The notes below the pieces were generated by a model. The model worked only from the letters and a program-made list of their open reading frames with translations, searched no databases and had not been told where the DNA came from. The position numbers and the translations under genes are program-made. A DNA stretch of 64,000 bases. It comes from Bradyrhizobium sp. (GTDB lineage Bacteria > Pseudomonadota > Alphaproteobacteria > Rhizobiales > Xanthobacteraceae). Every line of letters begins with the position of its first letter. The first letter of the stretch is position 1. Of this stretch, positions 53,976 to 62,667 are shown piece after piece. The stretch spans positions 1 through 64,000 of the forward strand of contig NZ_JAUSLT010000174.1 of the NCBI RefSeq assembly GCF_030646015.1. Reading direction: 5' to 3'.

Positions 53976-54404
53976 CTATCCCGCATTGGCCTTCAGGCCG
54001 GCAGCCTCGATGCCCGCGACCGCGCAGATCTCGTCATTGTCCGAAGTGTCTCCACTGACACCGACCGCACCGAGCAGGACGCCGCCGTCCTGGATCAGCA
54101 CGCCGCCGGGCACCGGAATCAACCGGCCCTGCGCCATTGTGTTCACGGCACTGACAAAATAGGCCTGCTCTTGCGCACGCTGGAACAGCGCCCTTGAACC
54201 CATGCCCATTGCCAATGCGCCGTAGGCCTTGCCATGGGCGATCTCGCTGCGCATCAGGCTGGTGCCATCCTGCGCCGCGGAGATTTTGACGCAACCGCGC
54301 GCATCGAGAACGGTGACCACGAGGGGTTTCAGTTTCTTCTCGACGCCCTTTGCGAGAGCGACGTCGAGAATCTTGCGGGCGACGTCGAGGGTCAGTTCAG
54401 CCAT
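53976..54404 (-). CDS. glcG: GlcG/HbpS-family protein
   Basis: 142 residues, one DUF336-type domain: A-K-I-L-D-V-A-L-A-K-G-V-E, then M-R-S-E-I-A-H-G-K-A-Y-G-A-L-A-M-G and P-G-G-V-L-I-Q-D-G. Members include GlcG of glycolate operons and the haem-binding HbpS. Its start overlaps the end of the FAD/4Fe-4S oxidoreductase gene, so the two work together, most likely in hydroxyacid oxidation. Biochemical role of GlcG proteins is not established. Confidence 0.85.
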   Translation of the reverse strand: MAELTLDVARKILDVALAKGVEKKLKPLVVTVLDARGCVKISAAQDGTSLMRSEIAHGKAYGALAMGMGSRALFQRAQEQAYFVSAVNTMAQGRLIPVPGGVLIQDGGVLLGAVGVSGDTSDNDEICAVAGIEAAGLKANAG

Positions 54405-57387
54405 GGATCGGTTCCTTTGTGATCGGGGAGGGATAGGGGGTGGCGCCCGCGCTGTCGAGGCTCATCGCCAGCGCGCGGGCGACGTGAAGGGCGCCACGGC
54501 CGGCGCCGTCCTTGATCTGGTGCCGACACGAGGTGCCGTCGGCGATAATGAGCGTGGCCTCGTCCGCGCGCCTGATGGCGGGCAGCAGCGACAATTCGGC
54601 CATCTCCATCGAGGTGTTGTAGGTATCGGCGCCGTAGCCGAAGGCGCCGGCCATGCCGCAGCAACTGGATTCGATGGTCTCGACATTCAGGCCGGGGATC
54701 AGCCGGAGCACCTGCTCGACCGGCTTGAAGGCGCCGAATGATTTCTGGTGGCAGTGGCCATGCACCACGGCTTTCGCGGCAACAGGTCCGAGCGGCAGCG
54801 AAAGGCGGCCGGCCTCGGCCTCCCGCACCAGGAATTCCTCGAACAGCAGCGCATGCGCGCTGACGCTTTTGGCCGTCACGTCCGATCGCAGTGACAACAG
54901 CTCGTCGCGCAGCGTCAGCAGGCAGCTCGGCTCCAGCCCAATGATCGGCACGCCGCGCGCGGCGAACGGCGCATAGGTCTCGACCAGCCGATCGAGTTCG
55001 GCGCGGGCGTGATCGACGAGGCCGGCCGAGAGAAAGGTCCGTCCGCAGCACAGCGGCCGGCCTCGGTCCGCCGGCTTTGGAATATGGACGCGGTATCCGG
55101 CCTCGACCAGCACGCGCAACGCGGCGTCGAGGTTTTCGCGCTCATAGGCGCGATTGAACGTGTCGGCGAACAGCACGACCTCGCGGCCATCGGCCGGGCC
55201 GGTCGCCTCGACGTCCGATTTGAACACGTCGCGCCGCCACTCCGGCAGAGCGCGCTGCGCGCTGATCCCGGCGAATTTCTCGAACCATTTTCGCAGCAGC
55301 GGGCTGCGGTTGCGAAGATTGGCGAGTGGGGCGAAGCGCGAAGCCAGCGCCGCATAGCGCGGGAGATAGCCCACCAGCCGGTCCCGCAGCGACAGCCCGT
55401 GTTTTGCCGCCCGCGCCGCCAGCACCTCGATCTTCATCTTGGCCATGTCGACGCCGGTGGGGCATTCGTGGCGGCAGGCCTTGCAGGACACGCAGAGTTT
55501 CAGCGTGTCCATCATCTCGTCGGACGCCAGCGCATCCGACCCCAGCTGGCCTGATATCGCCAGCCGCAAGGTGTTGGCCCGGCCTCGCGTGACATCCTTC
55601 TCGTTTCGGGTGGCGCGATAGGACGGACACATCACGCCGCCTTCGAGCTTGCGGCAGGCGCCGTTGTTGTTGCACATCTCGACCGCGCCCTGAAAACCGC
55701 CGCCGGCACCGGGATAGGCGGACCAGTCGAGCGCGGTCTTCAACTCAGCGACGCGGTAGTCCGGCGGATAGCGGAACAGCGACCGGTCATCCATCCGGGG
55801 GGCATCGACGATCTTGCCGGGATTGAGCACATTGCCGGGATCGAAGCGCTGCTTGACCTCGCGGAAATCGGCGATGATTTGCGGGCCGAACATCGCCTCG
55901 TGAAATTCCGAGCGCACCAGACCATCGCCATGCTCGCCGGAATGCGAGCCTTTGTATTCCCGCACCATGGCAAAGGTTTCTTCGGCGATGGCGCGCATCG
56001 CCTTGACGTCCTTCTCCAGCTTCAGGTTGAGCACCGGGCGCACATGCAGGCAGCCCTCGGAGGCATGCGCATACATGGTGCCGCGGGTGCCGTGCCGGGC
56101 AAAGATCTCGTTGAGCCGCGCGGTATAGTCGGCCAGATGCGGCAGCGGCACCGCGCAGTCCTCGACGAACGAGACCGGCTTGCCCTCCTGCTTCATCGAC
56201 ATCATGACGTTGAGGCCGGCGGCGCGGAATTCGGCGATGCCTGTCTGCAAGCTCGGTTCGGTGATCTCGACCACGCCGCCCCATTTGCGTTGCGGCTGGT
56301 CCCAGCCAAAACCGAGATCGGCCATCAGCTCGCCGAGCTGCTTCAGTCGCCGGAGGTTTTCGGCCTGATCCTCCTCGGCGAATTCCACGATCAGCACGGC
56401 ATCGGGATCGCCGCGCACGGCGGTGCCGATGATCGGCTGGAACATCGCGATCTCGCGTCCCAGCGCCAGCATGGTGCGATCGACCAGTTCGACCGCGATC
56501 GGGCGCAATTTCACCAGATGCTGGGCGGCATCCATCGCCTCGTAAAAGCTGCCGAAATGGCAGACGCCCAGGACCTTGTTGCGGATCACCGGCCACAGTT
56601 TCAGTTCGACCTTTGTGGTGAAGGCCAGCGTGCCTTCGGAGCCGATCAGCAGATGCGCCAGATTATTCGGCGCATTGCGCGGCACCAGCGCATCGAGATT
56701 GTAGCCGCCGACCCGGCGCTGCACTTTCGGGAATCTTTCGGCGATCTCGGCCGCCTCCCGGGCGCCGAGATCGAGCATGTCGCGGAATAGGGCAGGGCCG
56801 TTGTCGCCGGAATTCACCTCGCCGAAATGCAGCCGACTGCCGTCGGCAAGTGCTGCATCCATCGACAGCGTGTTGTCGCGCATGGTGCCGTAGCGCAGCG
56901 ACCGGCCGCCGCAGGAATTGTTGCCGGCCATGCCGCCGATGGTGGCGCGCGAGGCGGTGGAGACATCGACCGGAAACCACAGCCCGTGCTTTTTGAGCTG
57001 CCGGTTGAGGTCGTCGAGCACGATGCCGGGCTCGACCACGCAGGAGCGGTTCTCGAGGTCGAGCGAGACGATGCGGTTGAGGTGTTTGGAGAAGTCGACC
57101 ACGATGCCGTGGTTGACGGTCTGGCCGCATTGCGAGGTGCCGCCGCCGCGCGGCGTCACGATCCGGCCGTCATCGCGGGCGATTGCGAGCGTCCGCAGCG
57201 CCTCGTGCATGGTCTTGGGGATGACGACCCCGGCGGGCATGACCTGATAAAACGAGGCGTCGGTGGCATAGCGGCCGCAGTTGAACGGGTCGAAAAAGAC
57301 GTCGCCCGTTATCTCGCGGCCCAGACGCGCGGCAAGGGCGCTGTTTTCAGCCGAATTCCCGGTCTTTTCGGCCCGTTCCGCCGCCAT
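54397..57387 (-). CDS. FAD-linked oxidase fused to 4Fe-4S domain (GlcD-GlcF / D-2-hydroxyacid dehydrogenase type)
   Basis: 996 residues. N-terminal FAD-binding domain (about 35-250) with P-R-G-G-G-T-S-Q-C-G-Q and G-G-M-A-G-N-N-S-C-G-G, an FAD-oxidase C-terminal domain (to about 540), then two 4Fe-4S motifs including C-V-S-C-K-A-C-R-H-E-C-P, and a GlcF-like CCG region (C-C-G-M-A-G-A-F-G-Y). It oxidises a D-2-hydroxyacid (lactate, glycolate or 2-hydroxyglutarate) and passes electrons onward. ATG 57387 is chosen because the family start matches there; the frame is open to 57582 in the divergent region. Confidence 0.92.
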   Translation of the reverse strand: MAAERAEKTGNSAENSALAARLGREITGDVFFDPFNCGRYATDASFYQVMPAGVVIPKTMHEALRTLAIARDDGRIVTPRGGGTSQCGQTVNHGIVVDFSKHLNRIVSLDLENRSCVVEPGIVLDDLNRQLKKHGLWFPVDVSTASRATIGGMAGNNSCGGRSLRYGTMRDNTLSMDAALADGSRLHFGEVNSGDNGPALFRDMLDLGAREAAEIAERFPKVQRRVGGYNLDALVPRNAPNNLAHLLIGSEGTLAFTTKVELKLWPVIRNKVLGVCHFGSFYEAMDAAQHLVKLRPIAVELVDRTMLALGREIAMFQPIIGTAVRGDPDAVLIVEFAEEDQAENLRRLKQLGELMADLGFGWDQPQRKWGGVVEITEPSLQTGIAEFRAAGLNVMMSMKQEGKPVSFVEDCAVPLPHLADYTARLNEIFARHGTRGTMYAHASEGCLHVRPVLNLKLEKDVKAMRAIAEETFAMVREYKGSHSGEHGDGLVRSEFHEAMFGPQIIADFREVKQRFDPGNVLNPGKIVDAPRMDDRSLFRYPPDYRVAELKTALDWSAYPGAGGGFQGAVEMCNNNGACRKLEGGVMCPSYRATRNEKDVTRGRANTLRLAISGQLGSDALASDEMMDTLKLCVSCKACRHECPTGVDMAKMKIEVLAARAAKHGLSLRDRLVGYLPRYAALASRFAPLANLRNRSPLLRKWFEKFAGISAQRALPEWRRDVFKSDVEATGPADGREVVLFADTFNRAYERENLDAALRVLVEAGYRVHIPKPADRGRPLCCGRTFLSAGLVDHARAELDRLVETYAPFAARGVPIIGLEPSCLLTLRDELLSLRSDVTAKSVSAHALLFEEFLVREAEAGRLSLPLGPVAAKAVVHGHCHQKSFGAFKPVEQVLRLIPGLNVETIESSCCGMAGAFGYGADTYNTSMEMAELSLLPAIRRADEATLIIADGTSCRHQIKDGAGRGALHVARALAMSLDSAGATPYPSPITKEPIHG

Positions 57388-57505
57388 CGGTGCGCTCTCG
57401 TGTGATGCGCCATGTCTTGCATCCGGGTTTTGGCTTTGCAAGGAATACCTCAGTGTACGGGGTGCTTGACGGCCGATGGGGCCCTGTCCATAAATCGGGC
57501 GGATC

Positions 57506-58498
57506 ATGGACCCAGGCAAGCAGATCGATCTCGGGGACATCAGCCAGAAATCCGGGCTCATTCCCGATCGCGTGGTGCGCACATTCTGGCATGGTCCGTT
57601 CTCGCCCTATGAAGCGCTGTGCCTGTCCAGTTTCGTGACCGCCGGGGTTGGCGTCGAACTGTTTTCGGAAGCGCCTGTGCCCGGCCTGCCTGATGGTGTG
57701 ATCTGGCGCAATGCGCGGGAAATTCTCGACCAAGAGGTCGCCTTCTATCGGCACGAGTTCGACGGACCCAGCCCCGCCCTGCATGCCAACATTTTCCGCT
57801 ACGCGCTTCTCGAAAAATTGGGAGGTTGGTGGATCGACACCGACGTGATGTTGACCGCCGCCCAACTGCCGGCGGTCACGACTTTCATCGCACAACAATC
57901 GGATCAGGAATTAGCGGTCGGCGCGATGCGCTTTCCGCCGCGCCATCCCTTGATGAAGGCGGCGCTGGAGCGAGCGGCGGCGGGCCTGGAGGACGCGCGC
58001 TGGGGCGAAACCGGCCCCAAACTGTTGACCGAATTGCAGCCGCTATTTGCGCCGGAGATGCTGATCGCGCCGCGCCAGAGCACTTATGAAATCGGCTCGG
58101 AGGAATTCCAGAAATTCTTTCTTCCGCAAGCCCGCGAAGAGATCGAAGCGCGCACCGGTAATTCCACCTTTGTTCATTTGTGGAACGAGATGTGGCGCAA
58201 GGCCGGGGTGCCGAAGAACATCGCTCCGCCAAATGGGAGCTGGCTCGACCGCATGTTCGAGCGTCATCAGGTCGCCGCGGTCTGGTCCGACCGGCTGGAC
58301 GGAGCGTACATCGAGCGGTGGGCAAATTTGCGCCGCGACCGCGATCACGCCGGCCACTACAATCTCGTTCACGACCGGGAACTCAGACGTCTGCGCGCGG
58401 AAAGGGACGCGCGGTGGTTCGGGATGAGCCGAACTCTGGTGGATATGAGAGCCCGCGCGAAACGGCGCTTGCGCCGGCTATGGAGCGCCCGGAAATGA
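57506..58498 (+). CDS. DxD-containing sugar transferase (GT32-like)
   Basis: 330 residues. A-N-I-F-R-Y-A-L-L-E-K-L-G-G-W-W-I-D-T-D-V-M carries the DxD of the Gly_transf_sug family (GT32-like capsular or glycolipid transferases). No signal peptide. Divergent from the FAD oxidoreductase. No partner glycosyl gene is adjacent; the export locus lies about 4 kb away. Confidence 0.85.
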   Translation: MDPGKQIDLGDISQKSGLIPDRVVRTFWHGPFSPYEALCLSSFVTAGVGVELFSEAPVPGLPDGVIWRNAREILDQEVAFYRHEFDGPSPALHANIFRYALLEKLGGWWIDTDVMLTAAQLPAVTTFIAQQSDQELAVGAMRFPPRHPLMKAALERAAAGLEDARWGETGPKLLTELQPLFAPEMLIAPRQSTYEIGSEEFQKFFLPQAREEIEARTGNSTFVHLWNEMWRKAGVPKNIAPPNGSWLDRMFERHQVAAVWSDRLDGAYIERWANLRRDRDHAGHYNLVHDRELRRLRAERDARWFGMSRTLVDMRARAKRRLRRLWSARK

Positions 58499-58692
58499 CG
58501 AGGCTTTGTGTCGCGGGGGTGGTTGCGATTGTTTCGGCCGCCCGAGGCTGTTGGCAGCCAAACTCGGCGATGTTGCAATGCAATCGCGTGCAATTCCAAG
58601 GAGATAAAACGTTGACCTCTGCTCGGGACAAGCCCAAGGAATAGTGATATTCGGGCCGTGCGAAACCAAGGCAAGACTGGGAAGGACGCCAC

Positions 58693-59892
58693 ATGACCCT
58701 GCACACTGGTAGACATTTTCTCCAGATTCCAGGCCCGACCAACGTGCCCGACCGGGTGTTGCGGGCGATGGACATGCCCACCCTGGATCATCGCGGCCCC
58801 GAATTCGCCGAGCTGGGTCATGCCGTGCTGGCGGGCTGCCAGCGCGTGTTCCGGACCAAACAGCCGGTCATCATCTATCCGGCGTCGGGAACCGGCGCCT
58901 GGGAAGCGGCGATCGTCAATACCCTGTCGCCCGGCGACAAGGTGCTGATGGCCGAGACCGGCCAGTTCGCGGTGCTGTGGCGCGGCATTGCCGAGAAATT
59001 CAAGCTCGAGGTCGAATTCCTGCCCACCGACTGGCGGCACGGGGCCGACGTCGAGCAGATCGAGACCAGGCTGGCCGTCGACCGCGACCACAAGATCAAG
59101 GCCGTCTGCGTGGTGCACAACGAGACCTCGACCAGCTGCGTCACGCATCCGCTCGAGGTTCGCAAGGCGCTCAATCGCACCAATCACCCGGCGCTGCTGA
59201 TGGTCGATACCATCTCGGGTCTGGCCTCGCTGGAATACGAACACGACGCCTGGGGCATCGATATCTCCGTCGGCGGGTCGCAGAAGGGCATGATGTTGCC
59301 GCCGGGCCTCAGCTTCAACGCGGTCTCGGAAAAGGCGCTGGCGGCCTCGAAGGCGAACAAGTCGCTGCGGTCCTACTGGGACTGGCATGAGATGATCGCG
59401 ATCAACAAGCTGGGCACGTTTCCCTACACCCCGGCGACCAACCTTCTGTTTGCGCTGAAGGAAGCGATCGCGATGCTGGAGGAGGAAGGGCTCGACAACG
59501 TATGGGCCCGTCACATGCGCCACGGCGCGGCCACCCGCGCCGCCGTCAAGGCGTGGGGGCTGGAGCTGGTCTGCCTCGACCCGCACAGCTATTCGCCGGC
59601 GCTGACCGCGGTGATGGTCCCGGACGGACATGACGCCGACGCCTTCCGCAAGGTGGTGCTGGAAAACTTCGACATGTCGCTGGGCACCGGTCTCGGCAAG
59701 CTCAAGGGCAAGGCGTTCCGGATCGGCCATATCGGGCATTTCAACGATTTGATGCTGATGGGCACGCTGGCCGGCGTCGAGATGGGTCTCGATCTCGCCA
59801 AGGTGCCGCATCGCAGCGGCGGCGTGCTCGCCGCTATGGAAGTCCTGAAGGGACGCGACGTGGTGCCGATGTCGAAATCCGCGGTTGCCTGA
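58693..59892 (+). CDS. Serine-glyoxylate aminotransferase-like class V aminotransferase
   Basis: 399 residues. Fold-type I PLP enzyme with P-G-P-T-N-V-P-D-R-V, the internal aldimine Lys198 in G-S-Q-K-G-M-M-L-P-P-G, and D-T-I-S-G-L-A-S. It transfers the amino group of serine to glyoxylate, giving hydroxypyruvate and glycine, as in C1 or glycolate metabolism. GGAAGGA precedes ATG 58693. The FAD hydroxyacid oxidase and GlcG nearby make a glyoxylate route plausible. Confidence 0.93.
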   Translation: MTLHTGRHFLQIPGPTNVPDRVLRAMDMPTLDHRGPEFAELGHAVLAGCQRVFRTKQPVIIYPASGTGAWEAAIVNTLSPGDKVLMAETGQFAVLWRGIAEKFKLEVEFLPTDWRHGADVEQIETRLAVDRDHKIKAVCVVHNETSTSCVTHPLEVRKALNRTNHPALLMVDTISGLASLEYEHDAWGIDISVGGSQKGMMLPPGLSFNAVSEKALAASKANKSLRSYWDWHEMIAINKLGTFPYTPATNLLFALKEAIAMLEEEGLDNVWARHMRHGAATRAAVKAWGLELVCLDPHSYSPALTAVMVPDGHDADAFRKVVLENFDMSLGTGLGKLKGKAFRIGHIGHFNDLMLMGTLAGVEMGLDLAKVPHRSGGVLAAMEVLKGRDVVPMSKSAVA

Positions 59893-59910
59893 AGGCGTCA
59901 AATTGCCTGC

Positions 59911-59995
59911 CGTCATTGCGAGCGAAGCGAAGCAATCCATGTCGCCCCGCAAAGAAAGATGGATTGCTTCGTCGCTTGCGCTTCTCGCAATGACG
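59911..59995. repeat. 85-bp palindromic intergenic repeat
   Basis: The left arm CGTCATTGCGAGCGAAGCGA followed by AGCAATCCA pairs with TGGATTGCTT and a right arm ending CGCAATGACG. It is a widespread palindromic repeat type in Bradyrhizobium-like genomes by memory. The hairpin sits between the aminotransferase and crotonase genes. Confidence 0.85.
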
Positions 59996-60018
59996 TCAAA
60001 CAACAGAAAGAGCGTGCG

Positions 60019-60816
60019 ATGAACGCCCCGGTAGCAGCCACCGAAGACCTGATCTATTCCGTCCAGGACGGCATTGCCCACCTGACCTTCAACCGCCCGC
60101 AGGCGCGCAACGCGCTGACTTTCGCGATGTACGAGCAGATGGCGACGATTTGCGAGACCGTGAACGGCGACCGATCGATCAAGGCGATGATCCTGACCGG
60201 GACAGGCGACAAGGCGTTCGCGTCCGGAACCGACATTTCGCAATTCCGCGCCTTCAAGACCGCGGAGGATGCGCTCGAATATGAGGAGCGGATCGACCGC
60301 GTGTTGGGCGCGCTGGAAAAAGTCCGGGTGCCGACCATTGCGGCGATCGCCGGCGCCTGCACCGGCGGCGGGGCGGGAATCGCCGCCTGCTGCGATATCC
60401 GGATCGGCACCGCTTCAACGCGGATCGGCTTTCCGATCGCGCGCACGCTCGGCAATTGCCTGTCGATGTCCAATATCAGCCGGGTCGTAGCACTCGTCGG
60501 GCCGGCGCGGACCAAGGACCTGATCTTTACGGCGCGGCTGATCGAGGCGCCCGAGGCGCTGGCGCTCGGTCTGCTCAACGAAGTGGTGCCTGACGTTGCG
60601 ACGCTGCAGCGCCGCGCCGCTGAAACCGCCAGGCTGATTGCCGGCCACGCGCCGATCACGATGGAAACCGCCAAGGAAGCGGTGCTCCGCCTCCGCCGCA
60701 CCTTGTCGCGCGAGGAGGGCCGGGACCTGATCCTGCGCGCCTATATGAGTGAGGATTTCCGCGAGGGCATGGATGCCTTCCTCAACAAGCGCACGCCGCA
60801 GTGGAAGGGCAAATAG
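60019..60816 (+). CDS. Crotonase-family protein lacking both hydratase glutamates
   Basis: 265 residues. The fold is clear: A-L-T-F-A-M-Y, F-A-S-G-T-D-I and G-A-C-T-G-G-G-A-G-I. At the two catalytic Glu sites of enoyl-CoA hydratase there is Gly (G-G-G-A-G-I) and Ile (F-P-I-A-R-T). It therefore is unlikely to hydrate enoyl-CoA and may be an isomerase, hydrolase or lyase of this family. ATG 60019 has GAAAGAG upstream. Confidence 0.9.
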   Translation: MNAPVAATEDLIYSVQDGIAHLTFNRPQARNALTFAMYEQMATICETVNGDRSIKAMILTGTGDKAFASGTDISQFRAFKTAEDALEYEERIDRVLGALEKVRVPTIAAIAGACTGGGAGIAACCDIRIGTASTRIGFPIARTLGNCLSMSNISRVVALVGPARTKDLIFTARLIEAPEALALGLLNEVVPDVATLQRRAAETARLIAGHAPITMETAKEAVLRLRRTLSREEGRDLILRAYMSEDFREGMDAFLNKRTPQWKGK

Positions 60817-60984
60817 CTCTTGGCAAGCGACTGGATGCGGCGGCGCCGTGAGGCGACGCCCCTTCCGTCGATGACTCATGCCAAAGCAGGACAGCCCGGA
60901 CCTGCTTGAATTCGCCGTCGTAACCCCGCACAATGGTGTCTAACAGGCCATACTCGATGTAGCGGCCCGAACAACGACATAGGG

Positions 60985-61980
60985 ATGAAACACGTGCGAA
61001 ACACCATCAAAGCTACGGCCGCGCTGGCGGCCATGCTCGCGAGTGCGCCGGCCATCGCCGCCTGGGAGCCGACCAAGCCGGTTGAAATCGTGGTGGCGGC
61101 CGGAGCCGGCGGCGCCTCCGACCAGATGGCGCGGATGATGCAGGCCGCGATCCAGAAGAACAACCTGATGAAACAGCCGATGGTGGTTTCGCTCAAGGGC
61201 GGGGCCTCCGGCGCCGAAGCGCTGATGTACATGAAGTCCTCGGACGGCGACGCCAACAAGGTGCTGATCGCCTATTCCCTGATCTACATGTTGCCGCTGT
61301 CGGCCAAGATTCCGTTCAACTGGCGCGAGTTGACGCCGGTGTCGGTGGTGGCGATGGATCAGTTCGTGCTGTGGGACAATGCCGCCGGGCCGAAGACCGT
61401 GAAGGAATTCATTGCCGCCGCCAAGGCCGCCGCTTCGCCGTTCAAGATGGGCGGCACCGGCTCCAAGCGTGAGGACCATGTCCTCACCGTATTCATGGAA
61501 CAGAAGACCGGGGCGAAATTCTCCTATCTGCCCTACAAGTCCGGCGGCGAGGCGGCGACGCAGCTGGTCGGCAATCACACCGAAGCCAACGTCAATAACC
61601 CAAGCGAAAATCTCGAGGTCTGGCGCGCCGGCCAGGTCCGCGCGCTCTGCGTATTCGACAAGGAACGGATCTCCTACAAGACCAAGGTGACCGAGACGCA
61701 GTCGTGGAACGATATCCCGACCTGCAAGGAAGAAGGGCTCGACGTGCAGTATCTGATGCTGCGCGCCATGTTCCTGCCGGGCAAGGTGACCGCCGAGCAG
61801 GTCGCGTTCTACGTCGACCTGTTCCAGAAGGTGACGCAGACCACCGAGTACAAGGAATACATGGAAAAGCAGGCGTTGAAGCCGGTCTTCCTCACCGGAA
61901 AGGACATGCTGAAATTCCTCGAGGAGGACGACAAGCTCAACGCGTCGCTGATGAACCAGGCGGGTTTCGTGGCGAAGTAA
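60985..61980 (+). CDS. TTT transporter periplasmic receptor (TctC)
   Basis: 331 residues. Signal peptide to about 25 (A-I-A-A-W). Mature part: K-P-V-E-I-V-V-A-A-G-A-G-G-A-S-D, L-P-Y-K-S-G-G-E-A. Unlike the orphan receptors in this window it is followed by tctB and tctA, so it is a complete tripartite tricarboxylate transporter. GTG 60994 is an alternative start with a better-spaced ribosome site (AGGGATGA). Confidence 0.92.
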   Translation: MKHVRNTIKATAALAAMLASAPAIAAWEPTKPVEIVVAAGAGGASDQMARMMQAAIQKNNLMKQPMVVSLKGGASGAEALMYMKSSDGDANKVLIAYSLIYMLPLSAKIPFNWRELTPVSVVAMDQFVLWDNAAGPKTVKEFIAAAKAAASPFKMGGTGSKREDHVLTVFMEQKTGAKFSYLPYKSGGEAATQLVGNHTEANVNNPSENLEVWRAGQVRALCVFDKERISYKTKVTETQSWNDIPTCKEEGLDVQYLMLRAMFLPGKVTAEQVAFYVDLFQKVTQTTEYKEYMEKQALKPVFLTGKDMLKFLEEDDKLNASLMNQAGFVAK

Positions 61981-62081
61981 CGCGCGGCACTGTCATGGCC
62001 TGCGACGGGGTCGGCGCGAAGCGCCGCCTCGGCGGTGGGTAACGGTTTTTGCAGTGCTCGACGAAAGACAGCGACCCCCCG

Positions 62082-62624
62082 ATGTCCAATACCGAAATAG
62101 AAATTGTCGTCGAAGACCCGACCGCGCCGGAGGCCGACTCGCCTGTGGTGACCAGTGTTCGCGTCGTCGACGTGACGGTATCGTTGTTGCTGCTGGTGCT
62201 GGCGGCAGTCCTCGGTTTCGACAACTGGCGCACCGGCATCGCCTGGGATTCCACCGGCCCGCAGGCCGGCTACTTTCCGTTTTACCTGTCGATCATCCTC
62301 GCCGGCGCCAGCCTTTATGGCCTCGTCGCCGCCTTTCGGTCGCGCAAGGAGGCCAGGGAAACCTTCGTGACCCGCGCGCAGCTTCGTCGCGTCATGCAGG
62401 TGTTCGTGCCGACGCTGCTGTTTTGCCTGGCGGTGCAGTTTCTCGGACTCTATGTCGCGAGTTTCGGCCTGATTGCCGCCTTCATGCGACTGGTCGGACG
62501 GATCGCGCTGTGGAAATCGCTGCTGACGGCGTTCCTGTTCACCGCCATCATGTTCCTCACCTTCGACGTCGCATTCGACGTGATCATGCCGAAGGGGCCG
62601 CTCGAAAGAGCCATGGGTCGTTAG
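62082..62624 (+). CDS. TTT transporter small membrane subunit (TctB)
   Basis: 180 residues, four membrane helices (about 27-46, 64-84, 104-124, 146-166). The family motif around G-P-Q-A-G-Y-F-P-F-Y-L is present. ATG 62082 is chosen; the upstream TTG at 62049 lacks a ribosome site. Followed by tctA after the duplicated 16-bp unit. Confidence 0.9.
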   Translation: MSNTEIEIVVEDPTAPEADSPVVTSVRVVDVTVSLLLLVLAAVLGFDNWRTGIAWDSTGPQAGYFPFYLSIILAGASLYGLVAAFRSRKEARETFVTRAQLRRVMQVFVPTLLFCLAVQFLGLYVASFGLIAAFMRLVGRIALWKSLLTAFLFTAIMFLTFDVAFDVIMPKGPLERAMGR

Positions 62625-62628
62625 AAAC

Positions 62629-62660
62629 TTGGGCCGCTAGGAAATTGGGCCGCTAGGAAA
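62629..62660 (+). repeat. Perfect 16-bp tandem duplication ahead of tctA
   Basis: TTGGGCCGCTAGGAAA occurs twice head to tail, 62629-62644 and 62645-62660. Each unit contains the purine-rich TAGGAAA that serves as ribosome site for the ATG at 62668. Confidence 0.85.
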
Positions 62661-62667
62661 AATCGCC

